Made by a program: the position numbers and the translations under genes. The notes under the pieces were generated by a model that searched no databases, had not been told where the DNA came from, and worked only from the letters and a program-made list of their open reading frames with translations. DNA of 64,000 nt, from assembly GCF_008704715.1 (NCBI RefSeq), contig NZ_CP023689.1, positions 2,728,001-2,792,000 of the forward strand. Direction: 5' to 3'. This document shows positions 56,334 through 64,000 of this stretch, in pieces. The number at the start of each line of letters is the position of its first letter. The stretch's first letter is position 1. The stretch is from Streptomyces chartreusis. Its GTDB lineage: Bacteria; Actinomycetota; Actinomycetes; Streptomycetales; Streptomycetaceae.

Positions 56334-58349
56334 TCAGGAATGGAGGGGGTTGGCGATCGTGACGTAGACGGACTGGGTGTCGACCGGGCCCACGAGTTCG
56401 TCGAGGCCGTGGATTCGGGTCAGGAGGTTGGCTTTGCAGCGCAGGACGGGGGAGTCGAGCAGGTGTGCCGGCAGTGAGGTGCCGAGCCGGCTTGGCCCAG
56501 CGGCCACTTCGCCGAGGAAGCGACGAAACGCGGCGAGCAGCAACTGTTCGTCGACGAGACGCTGGGAACCGAATGCGCCGATGAGACCGAGCACGTTGTT
56601 GATCGCGAGGTAGTAGGCGAACCGTTCGTCGGTGACCTCGTCCGAGACGAAGGTGTCGCTGTGCTCGCCGATGCCGGGCAGTCGGGCATCCAGCTCCGCG
56701 CGCCGGGACTCGCGGAAGTAGTAGCCCTGGTTGTCGCGGTACCGGCCGCCGGAGGGCCAGCCGTCGCCGTCCAGCAGGAGCAGCGTGTTCTGCTGGTGCG
56801 CCTCCAGGGCGACGCCGGCCTCGGCGTCCAGCCACAGCACGGGGCGAACGACGTGTTCGAGGTAACGCAGGAACCACTCCGCGGCCACGGCTCCCCGGGG
56901 GCGGCCGGTTCGTGTGGCGAGACGCGTGATCAGCTCGGCCAGCCGGGACCGCAGCGGCTCCCTGTCCGACCGGCGTCGGGCTGCGGTGACGTCGGTTTGT
57001 GGGTGAGGAAGGGGTGAGACGAGTCCGGCCACGCAGGACACATCGTCGGAAGGACGGAAGGGGTTGTGTCGGATCATGACGTCGAGGCCCGGGATGGGGA
57101 CTCCGCCAGGCCCGTCGACGGCGAGCCAGGCCGGGTCGCGGACGATGTCGAATCCCGGGTGCGCGGCCTGCCACTGCGTCGCAAGTCCGCTGCGAAGGAG
57201 TCGGTGCACCTCAACGCCGCGGTGCAGTTCCTTGCGGAGGTTCTCACGGCGGGAATTGGTGATGCGCAGGCCCAGCGAGAGCTTGAGCATGGCCGGAGCG
57301 CCGGACCGATGGACGGTGCGTACCGAGGAGGTCGGATGCCACCGTTCGCCGTGGTCACCGAGGTCGGCAAGCAGGCTGGCATCGAACAGGTCGGCGGTCT
57401 CGGGGCGATGCCGAACTTCGCGCATTTGCCAGGGATGGAGTGGCAGGGCCGTGTAGCCGTCGGGAAGGGCCAGGTCAGGGCTGGCAAGTCGAGCGGTGAG
57501 CTGGGACGCGGGGACGGCACGGCCACGTTCGGTCCACGCCGAGTCGGTGGCGAGTACGGAAGGGGAGACGGCCAGCCAGTGCAAGGGGAAGGAGCCGCGC
57601 AGCTCGGGTGAGTACAGCCGGGCTTCGGTCTCGGAGAGGCTTTCGCGACTCTTCGGTGTCGGGTGGTGCGGGTGTCCGAGGAGGAGCGCCTGCTCGGCGG
57701 CGAGGAAGAGGTCAGCGCTGTCGGCCGGACTGTCCCGACGCTCGCTGATGAAACGGGCGGTTCGCTGGGCGGAGTCGGCGACGCGGGCGACCAGGTCCGT
57801 GGCGGCCGCCATCGCGGTGAGCGCCACGGGTGCGGACGACGGTACTGAGGAGGTCTCGGATGCATCGGGGGTTCGGTACAGCGCCTCCCTGGTGAGTAGG
57901 GCGGCGAGGGTGACCGAGTCGATGAGCGAGGACTGATCGGTAGCGGCGGCCAGGTACGGAAGGCCGAAGCGGTGCCATCCCGTCGGGGACCAGTAGTGGA
58001 CCGGGGCTACCAGGGCCGTGCCGGTGGCGGGCAGCAGGATGCGGAGAAGCCCGTCGTGGGGTGCCGGGACGTTGGTCTCGCGTACCCAGCAGCGGAGCAG
58101 GTTCTCCACGGCGGCGGCCTGGGCTGCGGTGTGCGGGTCGGGGTGCTCCAGCAGGTCGGGGGTTTCGCTGCGCAGCCGTTCAGCGTCCGGGACGTCTGCC
58201 TGGGGCGGTGTGCGGACCGGTCCCTGCGCCGCGGGTGCTGCGTGGGCGGAAACGGAAGCTGCCCTGTCTGCCGGGGCGGTTCCCTGCGGTGCGTCTCCTC
58301 GCTCCGGTGGGGTGGAACGGCGGCCGGCAGTTGTGGGGGTGCTGTTCAA
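56334..58349 (-). CDS. IucA/IucC-family NIS siderophore synthetase
   Basis: A 671-aa NRPS-independent siderophore synthetase. LPLHPWQMREVRH and KLSLGLRITNSRRENLRKEL hold the ATP and citrate-binding residues of the family; a FhuF-like C-terminal domain follows. It condenses a carboxylate (often citrate) with an amine or hydroxamate. The TTG start follows GAGGACC, immediately preceded by eight C on the coding strand. Second gene after the aminotransferase, 250 bp downstream of it. Confidence 0.93.
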   Translation of the reverse strand: MNSTPTTAGRRSTPPERGDAPQGTAPADRAASVSAHAAPAAQGPVRTPPQADVPDAERLRSETPDLLEHPDPHTAAQAAAVENLLRCWVRETNVPAPHDGLLRILLPATGTALVAPVHYWSPTGWHRFGLPYLAAATDQSSLIDSVTLAALLTREALYRTPDASETSSVPSSAPVALTAMAAATDLVARVADSAQRTARFISERRDSPADSADLFLAAEQALLLGHPHHPTPKSRESLSETEARLYSPELRGSFPLHWLAVSPSVLATDSAWTERGRAVPASQLTARLASPDLALPDGYTALPLHPWQMREVRHRPETADLFDASLLADLGDHGERWHPTSSVRTVHRSGAPAMLKLSLGLRITNSRRENLRKELHRGVEVHRLLRSGLATQWQAAHPGFDIVRDPAWLAVDGPGGVPIPGLDVMIRHNPFRPSDDVSCVAGLVSPLPHPQTDVTAARRRSDREPLRSRLAELITRLATRTGRPRGAVAAEWFLRYLEHVVRPVLWLDAEAGVALEAHQQNTLLLLDGDGWPSGGRYRDNQGYYFRESRRAELDARLPGIGEHSDTFVSDEVTDERFAYYLAINNVLGLIGAFGSQRLVDEQLLLAAFRRFLGEVAAGPSRLGTSLPAHLLDSPVLRCKANLLTRIHGLDELVGPVDTQSVYVTIANPLHS

Positions 58350-58599
58350 GGTTGGTCCTCGGGGGGGGTGGTTCCGACTCGCGCGGCAGTGCAGCCGTAC
58401 TGCGGTGTGGGGGCGGCTGGCGTGCAGCGTGCGGAAGGTACATGTGGAGGGGGTGTGTCAGTTGGAGGCGAGGTTGTGGAGGGGCGGGATGCTTCGCGAG
58501 GGGGTAGGCCGTCGGCTGGGGCGGGCACAACGGACGGACGGCGAAGCCAGGGCACAGCTCGGGGAACACACCGGCACGCCCCTGCTGTCGACTGCCGCG

Positions 58600-60372
58600 C
58601 TACCCCGCCTCGTCGGCGCGATCGGCGCGGTCGCCTCGGCCTTCGTGATCGGCACGGTCCGTACTCTGGGCTCGGTCGGCACGTCGCTGCTGTCCAGGTT
58701 GCGGGCGTTGCAGTCGGTCGTGACCGGGGTGGTTGCGGGATACCGCAGCCACCGCGTCCGCGAGTCGGTCGAGCACAGCGGTCGCCTGCTCGTCGCTGAT
58801 GGTCAGGGGTGGGAGGAGCCGTACGACGCTGGAGTGGCGGCCGCCGAGTTCGACGATCAGGCCGCGTCGCAGGCACTCGCGCTGGATGGCGACCGCGAGC
58901 TCCGGGGCTGCCGGTCGAGGGTGGTGGTCCCGGCTGCTCTGCATCGCCGCCGCTGCCGCGCCTGCCGCCCGGTCGGCAGGGGTGACGCCCGTCGGCCGGC
59001 CGCCCGGCGTCCGGGCGGAGTCGGGGTCCACCAGCCGGCCGACCTCGACGCCAGTGCCGCGGAGCCTCCCAGGGCCAGCCGAATCTCCCGGCACCGCCAG
59101 GTCAGTTACTCCCCCACGCCAGTCCGGATCGGCCAGCACCCCGCCCTCACCCGCCAGGCCCGCCAACCGCTCCCGCTCCCGCTCCCGCTCCCGCTCCCGC
59201 TCCCGCTCCCGCAAGGGTTCAGCTTCCGGCTCCACCACCTCGACCCCGATCATCAACCCCCTCCCCCGCACATCCCCGATGCAGTCGAACTCAGCTGCAA
59301 GGCCTCGGAGTTGGTCCAACATCCGGGTGCCAAGGTCGGCCGCGCGCTCGGCGAGGCGGTTCTCGCGGACGTAGGCGAGGGTTGCCATGCCGGCGGCCAT
59401 GGCGAGTTGGTTGCCGCGGAAGGTGCCGGCGTGGGCGCCGGGTTGCCAGGCGTCGAGGTCGTCGCGGTAGACGATGACCGCCAGCGGCAGGCTGCCTCCG
59501 ATGGCCTTGGAGAGGACCATCACGTCGGGGGTGACGCCGCTGTGCTCCACCGCCCAGAAGGAGCCGGTTCGGCCGACACCCGTCTGAACCTCGTCGGCGA
59601 TCAGAGGGATGGACCGGTCGGCCGTGATCTGGCGCATGCGGCGCATCCACTCGTCCGGGGCGGGGATCACTCCGCCTTCGCCCTGGACGGGTTCGAGGAT
59701 CATCCCGGCGGGGTGTCGGACGCCTGACTTGGGGTCGTCGAGGACGGACTCGGTCCAGCGGGCGGCGAGTTCGGCGCCGTGTTCACCGCCGACGCCGAAG
59801 GGGCAGCGGTAGTCCTGCGGGTAGGGCAGGCGCGCGACCCGGACGTCGTAGGCGCCTCCGGATGCCTCGAGGGCTCCGGCGGTCATGCCGTGGTAGGCGC
59901 CGCTGAAGGCGAGGATGCCGCTGCGTCCGGTCGCGGCCCGGACGAGTTTGAAGGCGGCTTCCACGGCGTCGGTGCCGGCGGGCCCGCAGAACTGCACGCG
60001 TGCGTTGTCGGCGAGCCCGGGCGGCAGGGTGCGGAACAGCTCGGTGATGAAGGCGTCCTTGACGGGGGTCGCGAGGTCGAGGACGTGGAGAGGGGCGCCC
60101 GAGTCGAGGACCTTGCGGATGGCCTCCAGGACCACGGGGTGGTTGTGTCCGAGTGCCAGTGTCCCGGCGCCAGAGAGGCAGTCCAGGTAGCGGCTGCCAT
60201 CCGCGCCCTCGATGGTCAGCCCACGTGCTCGCACCGGCACGATGGGCAGGGCGCGCGCGTAGGTGCGCGCCGCGGACTCGCGCGCCGACTGCCGTCGCAG
60301 GATCCCCTCATGCGCGGCGCCGGTCCCTGCCGACTCGGACGTATCCCCGCGCACAGATTCGGTCACGGCCAT
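58600..60372 (-). CDS. Class III aminotransferase (diaminobutyrate-2-oxoglutarate type) with Arg-Glu repeat insertion
   Basis: A 590-aa PLP enzyme, over 100 residues longer than usual. PLP Lys is in VMVLSKAIGGSLP; GPAGTDAVEAAFKLVRAATG and LIADEVQTGVGRTG are family motifs. After RGLMIGVEVVEPEAEPL an insertion of about 100 residues begins with an (Arg-Glu)8 tract encoded by a 6-bp tandem repeat. The domain then resumes at ELAVAIQRECLRRGLIVELGG. The C-terminus has a low-complexity Asp/Arg tail. It likely makes 2,4-diaminobutyrate for a siderophore. First gene of the NIS operon; no iron box was found upstream. Confidence 0.88.
   Translation of the reverse strand: MAVTESVRGDTSESAGTGAAHEGILRRQSARESAARTYARALPIVPVRARGLTIEGADGSRYLDCLSGAGTLALGHNHPVVLEAIRKVLDSGAPLHVLDLATPVKDAFITELFRTLPPGLADNARVQFCGPAGTDAVEAAFKLVRAATGRSGILAFSGAYHGMTAGALEASGGAYDVRVARLPYPQDYRCPFGVGGEHGAELAARWTESVLDDPKSGVRHPAGMILEPVQGEGGVIPAPDEWMRRMRQITADRSIPLIADEVQTGVGRTGSFWAVEHSGVTPDVMVLSKAIGGSLPLAVIVYRDDLDAWQPGAHAGTFRGNQLAMAAGMATLAYVRENRLAERAADLGTRMLDQLRGLAAEFDCIGDVRGRGLMIGVEVVEPEAEPLRERERERERERERERLAGLAGEGGVLADPDWRGGVTDLAVPGDSAGPGRLRGTGVEVGRLVDPDSARTPGGRPTGVTPADRAAGAAAAAMQSSRDHHPRPAAPELAVAIQRECLRRGLIVELGGRHSSVVRLLPPLTISDEQATAVLDRLADAVAAVSRNHPGHDRLQRPQPGQQRRADRAQSTDRADHEGRGDRADRADEAG
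59167..59212. repeat. 6-bp tandem repeat inside the aminotransferase gene
   Basis: CCGCTC is repeated about 7.7 times without interruption. On the coding strand it encodes Arg-Glu pairs. Length change by multiples of six keeps the frame. Confidence 0.95.
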
Positions 60373-61127
60373 GGCTCCCTGTCCTCCCGCTGTCCAGGGG
60401 CGAGCAGGTCTTTCGCATCCTCGCCCGCCCCGACATACGAAGCCCCGCGAGCGTCCACTCGAAACTCCGGGGAACTGGGCACAAGGGGCCGCTCACGGGC
60501 GGCGGACCCCCACGGCTACCAACCGTGGACCGTTCACCGGGTTACGGGTTGCTTCAAGATCCTTGCCGAGACGAAACCGTCGACGGGCGGGACCGCACGC
60601 GTCACGGCAGCAGCCTCCGACGGCCGCCGTGGCCTGGCAGTCCACTCCCCGCGCCCCCTCGGACCCGTTGCAAAGCCCGGCCGCCCTCGACGCCCTCGAG
60701 CTCGGAGCCAACGTGCACGGCAACGCATCGACGCTTGGCACTGGCAGCCAGCCCCCGCCCACACCACCGCTCCACACCGCACCGCACCGTCACAAACCAC
60801 ACTGCGACATCCGCCGCACAAGACACCCCACCCAACATCACCCCACCCGACAACACCGTGCCCGACAACACCGTGCCCGACAAAACCGGACCCGGGATAC
60901 TTCAAATCGGCGCCCCTCGCGACAAGTTGCCTGTTCAGACGGCCCGTAGCGAAACCGTTGCCGTTCTGTCGGAACGCACCCACAGCGACCGCATAGTGTG
61001 TGAGGCCGTCCCAACGCGCCGTGAAAGCAAGCAGGACCAGCGAGCGATCAGCAAGGGATCGGCAAGCGATCGGCGAATGCGTCACGGCTGCGGCACCACG
61101 AACCGTCACCTCAGGGGGAGACAGATC
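60373..61127. other. Gene-free, C-rich region between the siderophore operon and the lipoprotein protease genes
   Basis: These 755 bp hold the divergent promoters of the aminotransferase and the first lipoprotein protease. 60700-60890 is strongly C/A-biased on the plus strand with ACCGCACCGC-type runs and a three-unit 15-bp repeat (60846-60890). No iron box and no coding sequence are seen. Confidence 0.6.
60846..60890. repeat. 15-bp tandem repeat, three units
   Basis: CCCGACAACACCGTG occurs twice exactly (60846, 60861) and a third time with changes (60876). It lies upstream of the first lipoprotein protease. Confidence 0.85.
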
Positions 61128-62348
61128 ATGCGATCGATACGGCCGTCGTTCACCGCCCGTCGGGGGAGGAGTGCGCGCCGCAGAACCTCCCCGCTGCCCC
61201 TGGTCGCGCTCGCCGCGGCACTGACGCTCACCGTCACCGCCTGCGAGTCGGGCGACGCCGATGCGAGTGGCGAGCCCAGTGCGTCCGCCGCGGCCGGTGG
61301 CGAGGGCAAGATCACGATCCCGGACGACATCAAGGACAAGCTCAAGGAACACGGGATCGATCTCGACAAGTGGAAGGACGGGGCCTGGAAGAACTGGGAC
61401 CGGGACGACTGGTTGCGCGAGGCCAAGGACTACATCAACCCGATCATCGAGGGCCTGTGGGACCCGGACCGTATGCGCGACGCCGAGGACCCGGACCGGG
61501 GTGTCGACGACAGTGACCTCTCCGGTGACCAGGGCGTGACCGACCCGACGCCGCAGCCCGTGGACGCGCAGGCCGTGGCGCCCACGTACCACGCCAACGC
61601 CCCCGAGGCGGGCAAGGTGTTCTTCGACTCCCCCGAAGGCACGATGGTCTGCTCGGCGACGGTCGTACAGGACCCGGCCAACCCCGGTAAGTCCAACATG
61701 GTGTGGACGGCGGGCCACTGCGTGCACGCGGGCAAGAGCGGCGGCTGGTACCGCAACATCGCGTTCGTGCCGTCGTACAACGACAAGGCCATGGGTACGG
61801 CCGCGATGGAGAACGCCACGAAGGAGCAGGCGGCCCCGTACGGCGTCTGGTGGGCGGACTGGGTGCAGACCTCGGACCAGTGGATCGCTGATGGCGGTCC
61901 GACGGGCGGGGACGGCGCGCCGTACGACTTCGCCGTGCTGCATGTGAAGCCGGAGGCGGGCGGCAGCGGCAAGTCCCTGGAGGAGACGGTCGGTTCGGCC
62001 CTGCCCGTGAACTTCAACGCGCCGGCCGTCCCCGACGTGGACAGCATCAAGGCCGTCGGTTACCCGGCTGCCAAGCCGTACGACGGCCAGAAGCTGTACC
62101 AGTGCCAGGACCAGCCGGGCCGGCTGTCGCTGAGGGCGTCCGACCCGACCATGTACCGCATCGGCTGCACAATGACGGGCGGTTCGTCCGGTGGCGGTTG
62201 GATCGCCACGGGCTCGAACGGCAAGCCGGCGCTGGTGTCGAACACCTCGATCGGTCCGGTGGACGCGGGCTGGCTGGCGGGTCCGCGGCTGGGCAAGGAG
62301 GCCAAGGCCGTGTTCGACGGGGTGAGCGAGAAGTTCACCGGTCAGTGA
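61128..62348 (+). CDS. Lipoprotein serine protease (chymotrypsin fold), first paralogue
   Basis: A 406-aa exported lipoprotein. The basic signal region ends in TVTAC with lipobox Cys39. A Ser/Ala/Gly linker precedes a conserved helical module (DDIKDKLKEHGIDLDKWKDGAW; INPIIEGLW), then a trypsin-like domain: His in VWTAGHCVHAG, Asp in YDFAVLHV, Ser in TGGSSGGGW. The start follows CAGGGGGAGACAGATC. A near-identical architecture follows immediately, so this is a tandem duplication. The substrate is unknown. Confidence 0.92.
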   Translation: MRSIRPSFTARRGRSARRRTSPLPLVALAAALTLTVTACESGDADASGEPSASAAAGGEGKITIPDDIKDKLKEHGIDLDKWKDGAWKNWDRDDWLREAKDYINPIIEGLWDPDRMRDAEDPDRGVDDSDLSGDQGVTDPTPQPVDAQAVAPTYHANAPEAGKVFFDSPEGTMVCSATVVQDPANPGKSNMVWTAGHCVHAGKSGGWYRNIAFVPSYNDKAMGTAAMENATKEQAAPYGVWWADWVQTSDQWIADGGPTGGDGAPYDFAVLHVKPEAGGSGKSLEETVGSALPVNFNAPAVPDVDSIKAVGYPAAKPYDGQKLYQCQDQPGRLSLRASDPTMYRIGCTMTGGSSGGGWIATGSNGKPALVSNTSIGPVDAGWLAGPRLGKEAKAVFDGVSEKFTGQ

Positions 62349-62636
62349 CGCGCGCCGAAGCACGGAGTTGACAGCGACGGCGGCGGTGGGACGGTGAAGG
62401 GATCCTCACCGGGAGGGGGACCCATAGCAGGGGGAACCCGGTATCGGGGCGGAACCGTCACAGGGGGAAACCTTCACCGCCTCACCGCCGTTCGCTCTCA
62501 ACTCCACGGGCATAGTGGGATGTCGCGTCCGGGGGGCCGCGCAGAGATGGCAGTCGGCCCCTGAGAGGGACGAGTAAGCAACAGCCATCACGGCGCCCAT
62601 TCGCAGCACCATGCTTCAACGGGGGTTTACCGCACC

Positions 62637-63866
62637 ATGCGTTCCACGCGTTCCGCTCCATCGTCCGCAGTTCGATATCGCAGGCGGCGTTCCGTTCTCG
62701 CCGCCACCGGCCTCGTCGCCGCGCTGGCGTTGACCGCGACCGCCTGTGGCGGCTCGGCCGACGACCCGGCGAGCGACAAGGCCGACGCCGCCGCCTCGCA
62801 GGCCGCAGGGGCCGGTGACTCCGGCAACACCGGCGACGGCATCCAGATCCCGTCCGAGATCGCGGACAAGCTCAAGGAGCACGGGATCGACGTCGACCAG
62901 TGGAAGGACGGCGCCTGGAAGGACTGGGACCAGGACAAGTGGCTCAGCGAGGCCGAGGACTTCGTCAACCCGGTCATCGAGGGCCTGTGGAAGCCTGAGC
63001 GGATGCAGTCCGCGAAGGAGGCCAACAAGACGGTCACCACGCAGGACGCCTCCGCCGACCAGGGCGTGAGCGATCCGGAGCCTGCCCCCGTCCAGGCCAC
63101 GGCCGAGAAGACGCCGTACCACGACAACGCGGCGCCCGTCGGCAAGGTCTTCTTCGACACCCCCGACGGCCCGGCCGTCTGTTCCGGCACGGTCGTCAAG
63201 GACGTCAACCACCCCGGCAAGTCCAACCTCGTCTGGACGGCGGGCCACTGCGTGCACGCGGGACAGGGCGGCGGTTGGTACCGCAACATCGCCTTCGTCC
63301 CCGCGTACAACGACCTCGGCAAGTCCGAGGCGGAGCTGGGCAATGCCACGCCCACGGAGATCGCCCCCTACGGCAACTGGTGGGCCGACTGGGTCTCGAC
63401 GTCCAACGAGTGGATCCAGGGCGGCTCGGAGACAGGCGGCGCGGGTGCCACGTACGACTACGCGGTGCTGCACGTGCAGCCGGAGTCCGGCGCGAAGTCC
63501 CTGGAGGAGACCACCGGCGCTCTGGACGTCGACTTCACTGCCCCGTCCGCGACAGAGGTCGACACGATGGGCGCCTGGGGTTACCCGGCGGCACCGCCGT
63601 TCAACGGCCTGAAGATGTTCAAGTGCGTCGACCGTCCGGGCCGTCTCTCGCTGAGCCCGGCGCTGCCGACGATGTACCGCATCGGCTGCACGATGACCGG
63701 CGGCTCGTCGGGCGGCGGCTGGTTCCGGGTCGTCAACGGCGACACCAAGCTGGTGTCGAACACCTCGATCGGACCGGAGGACAACACCTGGCTCGCCGGC
63801 CCGCAGCTCGGCCGGGGGGCCGAGTCGCTGTACCAGAACATGAGCAGGACCTACGGCGGCCGGTGA
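62637..63866 (+). CDS. Lipoprotein serine protease (chymotrypsin fold), second paralogue
   Basis: A 409-aa paralogue of the preceding gene. Lipobox TATAC with Cys37, a Ser/Asp/Ala linker, the same helical module (IADKLKEHGIDVDQWKDGAW; VNPVIEGLW), and a protease domain with VWTAGHCVHAG, YDYAVLHV and TGGSSGGGW. Triad is complete. It starts 289 bp after the first copy and has its own upstream region. A strong terminator follows. Confidence 0.92.
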   Translation: MRSTRSAPSSAVRYRRRRSVLAATGLVAALALTATACGGSADDPASDKADAAASQAAGAGDSGNTGDGIQIPSEIADKLKEHGIDVDQWKDGAWKDWDQDKWLSEAEDFVNPVIEGLWKPERMQSAKEANKTVTTQDASADQGVSDPEPAPVQATAEKTPYHDNAAPVGKVFFDTPDGPAVCSGTVVKDVNHPGKSNLVWTAGHCVHAGQGGGWYRNIAFVPAYNDLGKSEAELGNATPTEIAPYGNWWADWVSTSNEWIQGGSETGGAGATYDYAVLHVQPESGAKSLEETTGALDVDFTAPSATEVDTMGAWGYPAAPPFNGLKMFKCVDRPGRLSLSPALPTMYRIGCTMTGGSSGGGWFRVVNGDTKLVSNTSIGPEDNTWLAGPQLGRGAESLYQNMSRTYGGR

Positions 63867-63909
63867 TCCACAAGCGGCACTGAGCACGAGCAGCACCGAG
63901 GACAGGCAG

Positions 63910-63944
63910 AAGGCCCGCTCCCCTGCGACAGGGGAGCGGGCCTT
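63910..63944. terminator. Terminator after the second lipoprotein protease
   Basis: AAGGCCCGCTCCCCTG and CAGGGGAGCGGGCCTT form a perfect 16-bp stem with a 3-nt loop. The symmetric A/T flanks allow function on both strands. Confidence 0.92.
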
Positions 63945-63970
63945 CGTCAGTTCCGGCCGTTACGGTCGGC

Positions 63971-64000
63971 TCAGGCGGTCGGCGCCGGGACGTACGGCGC
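63971..64000 (-). CDS. C-terminal end of a minus-strand gene beyond the window (tentative)
   Basis: A TGA on the minus strand at 63971-63973, read from a frame ending APYVPAPTA, lies just after the bidirectional terminator. Only nine residues are visible, so this is a guess from position and from the typical Ala/Pro end of Streptomyces proteins. Confidence 0.35.
   Translation of the reverse strand, partial: APYVPAPTA

Overview
The window is actinobacterial chromosome, almost certainly Streptomyces. Base composition is very high G+C. The gene set is diagnostic: the principal sigma factor HrdB next to the sporulation regulator WhiH, a DasR-type operator in front of ptsH, an actinobacterial SOS box in front of lexA, an nrdR-nrdJ operon with paired NrdR boxes, and a separate parC and parE. 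From memory the order matches the S. coelicolor core region around SCO5796-SCO5846; no database was consulted. I see no rRNA, tRNA, insertion sequence, prophage or CRISPR array. This is core chromosome with a few accessory-looking inserts.

Region by region. 1-4.5 kb: minus-strand operon of a Pat-like GNAT/acyl-CoA-synthetase fusion, a DUF5998 protein and an alkaline-phosphatase-superfamily enzyme (cut by the window edge). 4.7-7.2 kb: ptsH (HPr) with a DasR site, a GntR/FCD regulator, and an M23 peptidase behind a c-di-AMP (ydaO) riboswitch. 7.2-12.9 kb: a pair of M16 peptidases (one catalytic, one lacking the zinc motif), divergent from parC. 12.9-17.1 kb: a CobW/COG0523 metallochaperone, a DUF6082 protein, two small proteins (44 and 78 aa), and a sucrase/ferredoxin-like protein under an iron box. 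17.4-22.0 kb: a CitA/CitB-type two-component system converging on a DUF485 + acetate/sodium symporter operon. 22.3-31.2 kb: parE, a DUF7455 protein, a secreted trypsin-like protease, hrdB, whiH and a fused ABC transporter. 31.4-41.8 kb: NUDIX/NrtR-like protein, glycogen-debranching-like protein, DUF4192 protein, a RecQ-phosphoribosyltransferase fusion, a hypothetical protein, a proline-rich protein and rnhB. 41.8-47.6 kb: a TetR/MFS efflux pair with two perfect operators, ADP-ribosylglycohydrolase, histidine phosphatase, a DUF4937/YdbC protein and a TerD protein. 47.8-54.9 kb: nrdJ, nrdR, lexA and dinG. 55.4-60.4 kb: a three-gene NRPS-independent siderophore (NIS) operon. 61-63.9 kb: two tandem secreted lipoprotein serine proteases.

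Themes. DNA maintenance is strongly represented (parC, parE, recQ, rnhB, nrdRJ, lexA, dinG). Development and wall remodelling appear through whiH, the c-di-AMP-controlled M23 peptidase and secreted proteases. Nutrient and metal sensing appears through DasR/HPr, the acetate symporter with its nearby kinase, the iron box, COG0523 and the NIS operon.

The least explained parts are the small-protein locus at 14.3-15.9 kb (including an apparently overlooked 44-aa frame with its own ribosome site and terminator), the minimal siderophore operon with an expanding Arg-Glu repeat inside its aminotransferase, the RecQ fusion, the paired lipoprotein proteases with a shared novel N-terminal module, and several clean palindromes with no known binding protein.
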